Source: Silene conica | Lineage: Eukaryota > Streptophyta > Magnoliopsida > Caryophyllales > Caryophyllaceae | Length of the DNA: 64,000 nucleotides | Direction of reading: 5' to 3' | Assembly: GCA_029255685.2 (NCBI GenBank) | Contig: CM055312.2 | Span: forward strand, 71,438,792-71,502,791 | Part shown: positions 44,392-56,600 of the stretch, in pieces | Layout of the letters: the number at the start of each line of letters is the position of its first letter | How positions within the stretch are numbered: the stretch's first letter is position 1 | Translations under genes and position numbers: made by a program | Notes under the pieces: model-generated | Told to the model about the DNA's origin: nothing | Databases searched by the model: none | What the model saw: the letters and a program-made list of their open reading frames with translations, nothing else

Positions 44392-47195
44392 CTTATATGT
44401 AGTTTTTTTCGAGTTTTTAACAATTTAGCCTATAATTGTTTTTATAAAGTCGCTCAGATTTTTTTCAATAAAGTTCGTAAAATATATATAGAAGCTCAAA
44501 TTCTTTGTTATAAAGCTCGAAATCTATACTACCAGATGTATTCATCTAGTTGTATAATCCTCTAATTTTATTTTGACTAATATTCATTATTGTTTCATCT
44601 TTTGATTTTATTAGCTACGCTAATTGACACTTGGATGACAGATTTTTTCCTTTACATGAGTGTTTTGAGAGGTTTAATTGGTAAAACAAAACAACACGAT
44701 ACCCATTTTTGTTTTAATTCGCTTAACGTTGTTTTATATATACAACATGCAAACGTCTTCTCTATTTCTATTGTTATATCTAAAGTATGAACAATGACTA
44801 ATATAGATACGATATAGCCTTAGTCCTTTTATATTTTTCTTTTTTGGATCTCTCCTCCCCACCTCAACACACGTTTGATATTCTTTGTTATTGTCAATTG
44901 CTCTTAGAACGTTTATGGCAATGAGGTTAATTTATGCTCGTATTTTTCTCATCAAACTATTCTTATTATTACTCATTTTTTGACGCTCCTTTAAACATTT
45001 CACCTATGTTGAAAAGTGTTCTTACATTCACTTTATCCTTTTTTTCTTGGTACAACCTTAATTGGTTATTTTTCTCATCAAACTCAGTATTAGAACGACC
45101 CTTCCCATAGGATCCACAATGGTATTCTTATACTCATTTTCATTACTCATTTCGGTTTATTACCAGCACTGCTGAAGCTCGTCCAAAAAATACCTATTAA
45201 GCCATTATATTAGGTCCCTCTTAATTCCCTTTTTACACGGAATTAATATTGCTACCTCTTTATGTGCAACACCTATTTTTGTTATTTTTCCCTTGATCTA
45301 AAACTGTTTTATAGTCTATTTTTTTTTCCTTCTTCCCCTAATTTTTTCATGTGTGATATATTACTACTCCTACCTAAGATCTAAAAAGGTATTTAAATAG
45401 ATAATTAAAAGATGGATCATTATTTTATAATCAAATTTACTACCTAATTAATATTCTAAAAATTGTTTTATACTCTATCTACTTTCTTTTATCTCACCTT
45501 TCATCTTACACAAATTTTTCCGTGTGAGATATATATTGGTACTCCTAATTAAAATCAAAAAAATATGATAAGTAGTTTAAATATGTTAAACCTTTCTCTA
45601 CATTTTGATATTTTACCTTTTAAAATTATTTTATACATACCTTATTTTATTTCTTTATTCCCCTAATTTATTCATGTGCAATGTATAGTTAAAAGTTGGC
45701 ACATTATTTTATAATCAAACGTACTGCCTAATATTAACACGCTAAAAATTCTTTTACACCCTATTTTATTTTTCTTACCCAAATTTTTTCCATGTGGGAC
45801 ATATTGGTAATCCTAATGAAAATCTAAAAGATATTTAAATAGATATTTTAAATATGTTAAAACTTTCTTTACTTTTTGACATTTTCGTCTCTAAAATTGT
45901 TTTATAACCTATTTTTTTTTTCTTTTTTCACCTATTTTTTTTCTTTTTTCACCTATTTTTCGGATATATTGCAACTCTTCACAGTTAAACATTTATAAAG
46001 TATTTAAATAGATAGTTAAAAAAATATTACACACCACCTTTAAATGATCCATACGATCAAGTTTTAGTGATTGAAGACATGTAAAAGCTATCAAGTTACC
46101 ATTGATGCGTAATATATTCCTACTTTTAATTAAAATCTAAAGCCTTATAAAATTTTAAAAGTAGTTTATAATAGCCATTAATTTTTCAATGTGGGATGCA
46201 TTACCTCTCTTAATTATAATTTAAATTTTTAAAAATATTCAAATTCAATAATTTTTTAATGCGGGACTTTAAAGCCACTTCTAATTATAATTCAAAATCA
46301 AAAATTATTCAAATTCAAAAATTGTTTTATACCCTATTTTTGCTCGAAAAAAAGTCTCAAATATTAGATTTATTATAAAATATTAAAAATGTAAAATTGG
46401 GTTACCCTATTTTCTTTCTTTATTCACCTAATTTTTCGATGTGGGATATATTCCTCTTTCTAGTTAAAATATAAAATCTTTAGAAATTTAAATAGGTAAT
46501 TTAAAATAGCTCATAATATTACATACCACCTTTAAATGGTCCATACGATCAAGTTTTAGTCATGGAAGACATGTAAAAGCTATCAAGTTATCATTGATGC
46601 AGAATATATTCCTACTTTTAATTAAAATCTAAAACCTTACAAAATTTAAATAAGTAATTTATAATAGCCTTTAATTTTTTCCATGTAGGATGTATTACCA
46701 CTCTTAATTATAATTTAAATTAGTAAAAATATTCAAATTCTATAATTTTTTAATGTGGGATTTAAAGCCACTTTTAATTATGATTCAAAAATTATTTTAA
46801 TTCTAAAATTGTTTTCTTTCTCTATTCCTATAACTATTCATGTGGGATATATTGCTACGTACTTATAATAAAAATAAATAAATAAGTGTATTAAGAAAGT
46901 TCTAATTAAATTCTAAAAAATATTTAAATAGATAGTTTAAATATGTTAAAACTTTCTTTGTTTTTTGATATTTTACTACTCCTAATTTAAATAGGTGTAG
47001 TGTACTCATAAATTTTTTTTTTTACGTGGAACTCCTAATTAAAATAGTAAAGTAATTTTAAAAAACTATTTTATACCCAATGTCCATTCGTTCTTCTTTT
47101 AATTTTCCCACGTGGGATAATCGAAAAACTAATCAAATAAGAGTTTTAAAAAGATTGGAGACTACCACGTCGCTCGAAAAAAGTCTCAAATATAT
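44392..47195. repeat. AT-rich block with diverged tandem repeats
   Basis: Phrases such as ttttataccctatttt, catgtgggatatatt, actcctaattaaaatct and tttaaatagatag recur many times between 45240 and 47060. The clearest unit is a 492-bp tandem step: 46027 onward matches 46519 onward over more than 200 bases (ccacctttaaatg, catacgatcaagttttag, gacatgtaaaagctatcaag). No gene is seen. Confidence 0.7.
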
Positions 47196-47212
47196 ATTTA
47201 TTATTATTATTA

Positions 47213-47256
<44 letters not shown>

Positions 47257-47572
47257 AATTATTAATTATTATTTATTTATTATTATATATATATATATAT
47301 ATTGATGATTATTATTAGGTAGTAATATGCTAAATAAAACTTATTATTATTATTAGTTAGTACACTTTAATTAAACTTAAGTTATTTCTGTCGATTTCAG
47401 CTTCATTTAGCTCAGTTCAGTTCAGCTCGATTAAATTCAGTTCAGTTCAGTTAAGTTCAGTCCAGCTCAGCTCGATTCAGTTCAGCTCAATTCAGCTCAG
47501 CCCCGTTCAATTCAGCTCAACTCAGCCCCATTCAGTTCAACCCAGTTCGGTTCAACTCTAAAACTAGAAAGA
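47196..47572. mobile_element. PIF-type terminal region: ATT array, CAGTT array, end
   Basis: An ATT microsatellite (47196-47285) is followed by a ttcag(t/c)-type array (47395-47550) and then tagaaagaacgggggc. That last phrase inverted (gcccccgttctttcta) resembles the PIF end at 41116. It ends about 60 bases before the MLH1 start codon. Confidence 0.6.
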
Positions 47573-47610
47573 ACGGGGGCAGTACGGGGCAGAAGAAGTG
47601 AGTACAGCGT

Positions 47611-47619
47611 GGCGGGAAA
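47611..47619. promoter_or_regulatory. E2F-type site before MLH1
   Basis: ggcgggaaa is a perfect reverse match to the E2F/DP consensus TTTSSCGC-type (tttcccgcc), 13 bases before the MLH1 ATG. E2F sites mark S-phase genes, including replication and repair genes, in plants. Its use here is inferred from match and position. Confidence 0.65.
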
Positions 47620-47631
47620 TAAACCTAACAA

Positions 47632-50600
47632 ATGAGCTCACAATTCAACAAATACTCAGTATGTCATTCAAAATCAATCAATTCAACAAGTGAAGAAAAT
47701 TCCGCCATGGAAGCAGATGAAGTTGAAGAGATTGTGGTACTTAATGACGATACCATCGACAATGCACGCAAAGAACCTCCGAAAATTTACCGTTTAGAAG
47801 AGTCCGTTATCAATCGAATTGCCGCTGGCGAAGTTATTCAGCGCCCTGTAAATGCCGTAAAGGAACTTGTCGAAAACAGTCTCGACGCCGGTGCGTCTTC
47901 TGTCTCTGTCGTCGTCAAAGATGGTGGCTTGAAGCTTATTCAAGTTTCCGATGACGGCCATGGAATTAGGGTTTGTTATTTTATACTCCTTATGTCTCAA
48001 TCATTGTTTATCTTGGATTAAGATACCCATCTTGTCACTGAGAGTATATTGATACATATTAGTCTTGTTTTAGTAATATAGAGATTGAGACGGTTTTTGA
48101 ATGATGAATATTGTGTCGAGAATTGTATGTAATGACTGTTAATTGTCAAGGATTCAAGGACAAGAATGCAGCTAGTTTAGTTTATTATTTTGATTTATAG
48201 GTCAATATCCAGAAGAAGATTATCTGAATAAGTATTGTTTGTTTGTTTGTGCTAGTTTGAGGATTTGCCAATACTTTGCGAACGACATACAACGTCAAAA
48301 TTGTCCAAGTTTGAAGACTTGCAGACTATCAAGTCGATGGGGTTTAGAGGGGAGGCATTGGCGAGCATGACTTATGTTGGGCATGTTACTGTGACGACAA
48401 TTACTCCTGGACAATTACATGGTTATAGGTAAAAATGTGGGATTAATTTGGTTGTTGCTCACCAATTGCGTGATGAAATGACTGGCAATGACTGTTTTGA
48501 GGTTTGATTGTGTCGTGGTTTGTTGTTACAGGGTTTCTTATAGAGATGGCGTGATGGAGCATGAACCCAAGCCGTGTGCGGCTGTGAAAGGAACTCAGAT
48601 AATGGTAAGAGCTTACTGATTCGACACTTGTTGACTTCTTGTTGTGTTTTAAGGTAGTCTGTTATACTAAATTTAGGGTTCGGATGCATACATTTGAACC
48701 TCCACTTGACGTAGTGCCAATGTGATTTTCACACAGCGATTATGGTTTCTTGTTTTGTTATGTGATTAATTTTGTTACTAGCTTCAGGGTAAAAATGTGA
48801 ACTACAGTTAGACCTCCCAGTTAAGGCACAATCAGAATCCTCATGCAACACATGCTGAGTAGTGTTGTTGTGGCCGAGGCTAACTCTTTGGTTGCTTAAT
48901 AGGGAAAAGTAATTTGTTCTTGCTTTATATTTGAATCTGAATATATAGTGTGTACATTTTAGGGTTTTAGCAACTTAAGTTTGAATTTTGTGAAGGGCGA
49001 TTCAAGGAACCAACCCTAGTTCATCTGTAGTTTTTGAACTTCTATGGTCTAGTATAGATTTAGCCGCCTTACCATTTATCCCCGGCAGCTCAATTTCAGA
49101 AAGTTGGACAAACTATTAAAGAAGTTGCTGACTCTATGAGTTTGTTTAAAACAGAGTTTTTTCTTTTTTATTTTCCCCTCATGAATGTAGATCGAAAATC
49201 TCTTCTACAACATGACAGCACGGAGGAAAACTCTATTGAACTCTGCCGATGATTATTCGAAGATTGTTGACTTGCTAAGCCGGTTTGCTGTCCATCACAT
49301 GAATGCTGGCTTTTCGTGTAGAAAGGTTAGCACGTAACGTCTTGGTCTTTCGGAATTGAAGATTATGACCTTTTAACTAAAGGCCTCAACTTTTTTATTT
49401 ATTTATTTTTTAATTTTAAATTCTAGCATGGGGGTGCAAGAGCAGATGTTCACACCGTAGCAACCTCTTCCCGTCTTGATGCAATCCAATCTGTATATGG
49501 TGCATCTGTCGTCCGTAATCTCATAAAGATAGAAGCTTCAGATAATGATACTTCTAGCTCAGTGTTTGACATGAAGGGTTTCATTTCTAATTCTAATTAT
49601 GTGGCAAAAAAGATTACCATGGTGCTGTTTATTAATGGTACGTGTGAACTTGCTTTCCTTCATATGCCTATAATTATATAGCTATTCTGTCGTTGGTCAC
49701 GATGCACCATTTTCTCTTCCTCTCACGGTTGCGACTCTTTCTAGGGAAAGAAGTTATGAACATTGATACATTTGCTTAAGCTGAGTTCTATGAATTATGA
49801 AGTACTAATATATCATGGATCTGGAATATTTTGTTGTTAGTAATCATTTCTTTAACTTTGCTAACTTTGCTAACTATTTGCTGTATCGTACAGATAGATT
49901 GGTTGAGTGCTCTGCTTTGAAAAGGGCTATCGAAATTGTTTACGCTGCAACTCTGCCTAAAGCTTCAAAACCCTTTGTATACATGTCCATCGAATTGCCG
50001 TCAGAGCATGTTGATGTGAATATACATCCCACTAAACGAGAGGTAATATTCGTTATTTTTTTATGGCTGATTCATTATCTCACATGCATGCGTACTATTG
50101 GTGGGTGACACACAGCCATTGCTAGTTCTTCTAGCCAGGTACAGCATTATTATTCTGATGTCATTTTACAATTTCACATCTTTTTGTGAATAAGTTGTCT
50201 CCTTATAGGATCATGTATTTTCCTTGTCTGGTGTATGATGCATGGCAGTTTCTATATGTATAATAGTTGGAGTTTTTTATCTGATGATTTTCATGATATA
50301 TATCCTTCCTTTATCATACTGTTATTATTATTATTCTGTTTGTATATGTAAGTAATTAGTATTTTGATGTGAGTTTTCAATGGTAGGTGAGCCTTCTGAA
50401 TCAGGAAGTTATCATAGAGAAGATTCAAGCAGAAGTGGAATTGCAATTAATGAACTCCAATGAGACCAGAACATTCCAAGAGCAGGTAAATCATAAATGT
50501 AGCTTGTAAGTAGATCTTTGAGTAATTTGGTGAATCTCATCTGAAGAAAGCTTAATCTCCATTTTGTACGTATTGGATTCTTGCATCATCTAACTTCCTT

Positions 50601-53600
50601 TATATCATGTTATCGTCTTTTGTTTCTCTCTTTAGTATTATATCAGGCATCTTACTGTTTGACGTTCTGCCTTCTTCGTAACGGTATGGCCGTTTGGTTA
50701 CTGGTGTATGTAGTTACTATTACTTAGATTCTAATGGTGATGTCTTGCCAGCGATTGGGATATTGTTGACAAGCCCAATAGCATGGTTTATAATCAACCT
50801 TTTTTCTTTAGTAAGATTGAGCGAGGGACATTAAACTTTTAAAGTGTACCTTTCATAAGACACATTTGAGTGGGATCATAGATTCATAGGATAAATAATT
50901 CATTGTCATTTACTTATGTATATTTTTGATTACTCGGTCTTTGCAAAAATGACACTTGTTTAGAAAGTCGTAGATGCAAAGTTTTGAATTAGGGTTCTGT
51001 CTAGGTGAGTATGACGGCCTCTGGTGAGACCTTGGAGATTTTGTTGTTGAATTGTGGTGAGTAGCTGATAAGTACTAGGAATGCTGCGAATCATAGACAG
51101 TAACTTGCGAGATGTTATAAAGTTCAATAGGCTTGTGGCCATAAGGCATGTAAGGTACTAAAGTGCATTTAACATGTTTGACTTGTGGAAAGTGGACCAT
51201 ATGCTGTGCATGTGGCACATGGGATACGACATGACTCATGAGCCATGCCATATGTGTCAAAGTGTCAAACACTATGAGAGCGTGGGCTTGTTGTACAGTT
51301 TGAACGTAGCTGGAGCTTGTGCTTGTGCACTGCTTAACTGTACAGAGAATCTGCGAGGTTCTACCCAGAGATACTGTCTACAGTGCGCCAGGTATGTAAT
51401 AGACATCGACTCTTACCAAAGGAGGGAAAAAAAAGAAGAAAATTGTCCCAGGACATATATTTCTTTGTCTGTCGGGATATGATCGCACCTTAACTGAAAT
51501 ATCTGGCAATCCAATAGGAGAAATAGGGTATCTCAAATTTCAATTGCCCTAGTTTGTTGTTGGAAATATAGATAGAACAGGAAGTTAAACATAGCAGCTG
51601 AAGCCTCTTCCTCTAATGAAGAAAGGGAAACAAAAGGGAAAGAAATGAAAAAGGGTTAGCTTTATTATACTGATATGAGCACATTATAACATTTTTTTAT
51701 TTATAGTTGTAAATTTATTTCCTACTCCAATGCAATAATCTTTAGTTATTGTCCTCACACTCCTCTAGTAGTATTTACCCTTATAACTGCTTTTCTGAAG
51801 CAGATCATCAGGCCCTCCACATCTATTCCTCCTCGAACAAGCAAAGATTCTAACGCTAGTCCTTCAACTCCAGGTAAAAATCATTTTCCTATCTTCACAA
51901 TACTACTGAATTTTTTTTGTCTTCTCTTTATACTGCATCATAAAACCCACATAAGTCAATAAAACCTTGTATTTATGGCTCTTTTCAATATGTTTCCCCT
52001 TTTGCTTTTTCTTTCTTTGCAACTTTGGAATGTTTCTCATAGCAAAAAGTAAGAAAAGGGCACTAATAAGTTGTAACGCTTTCATCAGGTATATCTATAA
52101 AAAGTGAAGTATAATCTTGTTCATGAGAATTTGAATTTGTTGAGATAGCTATTTTAATTCCCAAATATTTAACTCAATAATATCTATGAAATAAAATTTA
52201 AATAAATAAATGAAGTCTTCAACTTGCTCGGAATTGGAATAATTGTTTTGGCCGTTCGAAGGATATTACGTGCACTTAGAAGCCAGTTGGATGAATATGA
52301 ATATGGCTCATCTAATGTATACGGTAAACATATGAACCATAAATGGAAAATGAAACGGCTAATATATGAAGGTTCACAGTTTCATTCACTTGTTGTTTGG
52401 TTCATTAATGAGTACATATATGCAATAAAGGAGAGCCACATGTGTCTCTAGATTGAGGCTACTCCTTATCAATAGAGGTCAATTTTATGAGGATGTATGG
52501 TGTGGAGTTTGAAGCAACAACAAAGATTGAGATGTGATATCTCCATTTCAGTTGGTAGTAACTTAAAGTGAGGGTGTTCTCGGGTTCTTAAGTTGGTAGT
52601 AATTTGAGCGAGGGTTGTTAAGTTGTCCGTAGAACTTGTGCATGTGACTTGTGAGAATAATTTATGAAAAGTGGTTGTGGAGTAGGTTAATGCTGAGCCA
52701 CCAAAATTTTTTTCATGCATTTTCTTGGTTTTTGGGTGAGCTCTATTTTCTCCTACAGAATCAACATGCTAGAATTACTCCGATTAGGAATGGCAATCGA
52801 TCACATTGAATGAGGATAGCTGAGGTGAATAATTCCGACTTCAATTTAAAACAACAGAAACTACTTAACCACTAGTTTGAAGTCTATAATAAATGTGGAT
52901 TGACAATCGATAGATGTGAGTTGCGAGATACTGGTAAATTCTTTGAAATTTTTAAGCCTTAATTTGCAGAGCCAGTTTAATTTTTTTCTCTATTGCTTTT
53001 TTAGCTGGTGTAGTCCTGCAAGTGCAAACCCTACAGTTGCATGCTTGACACCCTGTATGACTAATACTAAATAAATAGTCTTTACTGATAGGATTAAGTA
53101 GCTAAACGCTTGTGTGAAATTGTCCTCACAATTTTTATGTCCTATCCCAGGGGCCACCAGCTCAGCATCAAAATTAGAAAAAGTTCCAGTTCATAAAATG
53201 GTCAGAACTGATTCACAAGATCCTGCTGGAAGGTTGCATGCATATATGCAAGTTAAACCATCCACACAGCTTGAAACACATGCCAGCCTCAATTCCATAA
53301 GGTGTGACTTTGGCTGATGCACAATATTTTTGTCAATTCTAATAGTAGATTTAACTTCCATACAACTTGTTATGCCGGCCTTCAATAGGAGGAAGATTAA
53401 TGTATGAATCCTCTCCAGTCTCCATACATAGCAACAAAAATGAATGGTGCCTTATCCCTTTAATTTTGACGAAATGGTACAGAGTAATGATTGCAGAACA
53501 TATAGAGAATAGAGAAAAAACTGACTTGTTTTTCCGCTTATACTGTGAAGTAGTGGTACCTTGATGCAATTATCACGTAGTTTTCATCACGTTCTCTGTG

Positions 53601-56600
53601 TTTTGAACACAGATTTAAGATGGGTACATCTAACCCCCTACTTCACTGTAGTTCAGAATCTTTGAAGTTTGAAGCATTGAGAAGTGCTTATTTCGGTATC
53701 ATTTGTATAAAACACTTGGAACTTTCTTTTTAAATTTCAATATCTTCAAAGAAGGGCTCCATACTTCCATACTTTCATGTATTAAGAAGCATCACAGGGT
53801 GTTAACTATACCATGCTGTCTTTCTTCTTTAATGTTGAGTATGCTGTTTTCTGGGTTACAAGTTGCGATAAGTGCCCAAAAAACATACTTTATTCTGAAT
53901 GATTATCTGCTTGCATAATATCATGTAATTATTCAGAAGAATTAAATATTCTTTTAATAGTTTGTGAAGTCACAGCATGTTGCACTGTTACTGAATTGGT
54001 GTCTTGTTAAGACTCATACTATGTTCTGTATCAGAATACTATGCTTGTCGTAGAGAGCTGAATGTTGGTGCTGCTGTACCTGCTTACCTATTTTTCTTTT
54101 TCCTTTTTTCCTAGTAAGAGTGTAATAGTATTTGTTATAAGTACAGCTTAAGGATTATTGGGCACTTCCTGCTGTGTTAGCGAGTTTAATCATAAAGATG
54201 GCAAACAAATATTCTAGGTCTGCTAAGAGACAGAGGAGGAATCCGAGGGAGACTGCAGATCTTACTAGCGTGCAGGAGCTTATCGATGAAATTGATAATA
54301 ATTGTCATGCTGGTGCGATTGTGTTTCCATGAATATCTTTTGACTGTAAAATCTTTCTTTCACTTCATTTTGACATTCTTGTCAGTAAGTGACTACTTGC
54401 TACTTGTGTAGGCCTGCTAGACATTGTCAAAGATTGCACTTATGTTGGAATGGCAGATGATGTTTTTGCATTATTACAGTATAAGACCCATCTTTATCTG
54501 GCAAATGTGGTGAACCTGAGGTATGAAGTGAAACTGTGTCCTTGATTCAGAAATAGTATTTTGCTTTTGATGTCTTCTATAAATAATATGTCGCTTTGAG
54601 CTCCATTCTTTCTTGTGATTCTGGCTTTTTTCTTTAGTAAGGTTGCCAAAGTTTTAAGTGATCATCTAATATTAGGGTAATTGATAACTTATACCTTTCA
54701 TAACACCACTTTTCAAATCTTATACCAAATCACTACTCCGGTGAAAAAATGATTGTTTCCTATTTTACCCTTCATGTAATTTTTATAACACTAACTTTTG
54801 ATTATGTTCATCTAGTGTTCTTCATTTTGAACATTCTTCCCAGATTAAATTAAATTGATTTTCGAATTCCTTATCAATAATGTCAACTGTTGATTTTGCT
54901 CTCTCTTTCTCTCATATTTCATTACTTTCTTACACTATCGAATTTGGGGTTTTGTGTAATCGGAAGTCCCAATTTAAATTAGGGTTTTATTCAATTTGAT
55001 TGTTTGTTGTTTACCAAAATGTCCAACAATGGCAACTGTTCAAACTCTTCCCAAAGTCCACAGACAATCAAATTGAATGAAACTCTTCCCAAAGCCATTT
55101 GATTGGATGCGGCGTTCCTTTGCTCTAATGACATTCTACAAATCAGTGGAAATCACAAACTTAGGGTAAATGAATAATGAAAATGGCCAAACAACACTTA
55201 CAAAATTAGGCTTCTGCTACAAGCTCAATTTGTCAGAATTAATTGAACAAGGTCATTAGTATGCGGAAAAAAACCGTAATTTCACGTTGTGATTATGCAA
55301 AGTAGGCGAAAATCTAACCTTAATTGTACATACTTGATAAGTAATTGACAAGAGACGCTCATAATACCCTGTTCGATTGATTGAAGAAGATTGATTAAGA
55401 TGGACTTGATTAGGGGATTTTTTTTTTGGTTTTTTTTTGTTTTTTAAATTTGGGGATTGTCAACTGAAAGGAGTAGAGTTAAAAGTAAATTTGGGAAGGT
55501 GTTTAGTTGAAGGGAAAAACGGTCAGTTTGTCATTTTTTTCACCAGAATTGTCATTTGGTATTCAGTTTATAAGATTTAGGTATTTGTGGTATAAGTTTT
55601 GAAAAAAAATATGTTAGGTATAATATTATATTGTACTGGAATCATCCTTAGACTTTTAATCACGACATCTGGGCTTTCAATAATTTACCAACGACTGTTT
55701 AAAAAGACTTCACAATTTGCCTCATGTCTTCTTTCTCTTTCGTAGAATGTTTCAGTTACTTGGTGACATGCAGTTCCAAGCATCATGTATCACCATTAGG
55801 CCTTTATGTTTGGTTGCTTGCTGCACATTTGTCTTATTCTTCTTACCTTGTCCAGCAAAGAACTCATGTACCAGCAGGTTCTTCGTCGATTTGCTCACTT
55901 TTATGCCATACAATTAAGTGACCCTGCTCCACTGCGGGATTTGATTATACTGGCATTAAAAGAGGAGGATGTGTATGCAGATTGTAATGAGGATGATGTT
56001 CTGAAGGAAAAAATTGCTGAGGTTACATCTACTCCCTTTAATCCTTGTATTTTTGTCCGCTCTCTTCTGAGCTAAGGTAGAGGCAGTGGCTTTGGTGGAG
56101 TGGCTGTCCTTAAGCTGTTAGCACTTTGCTAGTTGATTCTACCCTGAACACTCCCAAAGTCCCAAGTCCCTGAACTTCCCTCAAGATTTGGATTTGTTGC
56201 TGTAATATTTTAGAATATACAGCCATAGTTGGCATGTTTTTTCGTCTTTCCAGTGCTCCGTGTCTTAGGTACTGCCTCTAGTTCTTTTACTGATGCCTGA
56301 TGGCATGATTGAATGTTGGAAATTGGAATTAAGTCTTATTTTAATCATGAACGGAGTTTTGAATTTTATCTATTCTTTGACATTAAACTTGTGTCTCTTC
56401 TGGTTTTTCAGATGAATACAGAGCTCCTAAAGGAAAAAGCTGTAATGCTGGAGGAGTATTTCTGCATTTACATAGATCCACAAGGGAATTTGTCTAGGCT
56501 TCCTGTCATACTTGACCAGTACACGCCTGACATAGATCGAGTACCTGAATTTGTTCTTTGTATTGGCAATGATGTAATTACTTTGCTTATTTGGTGCTAT

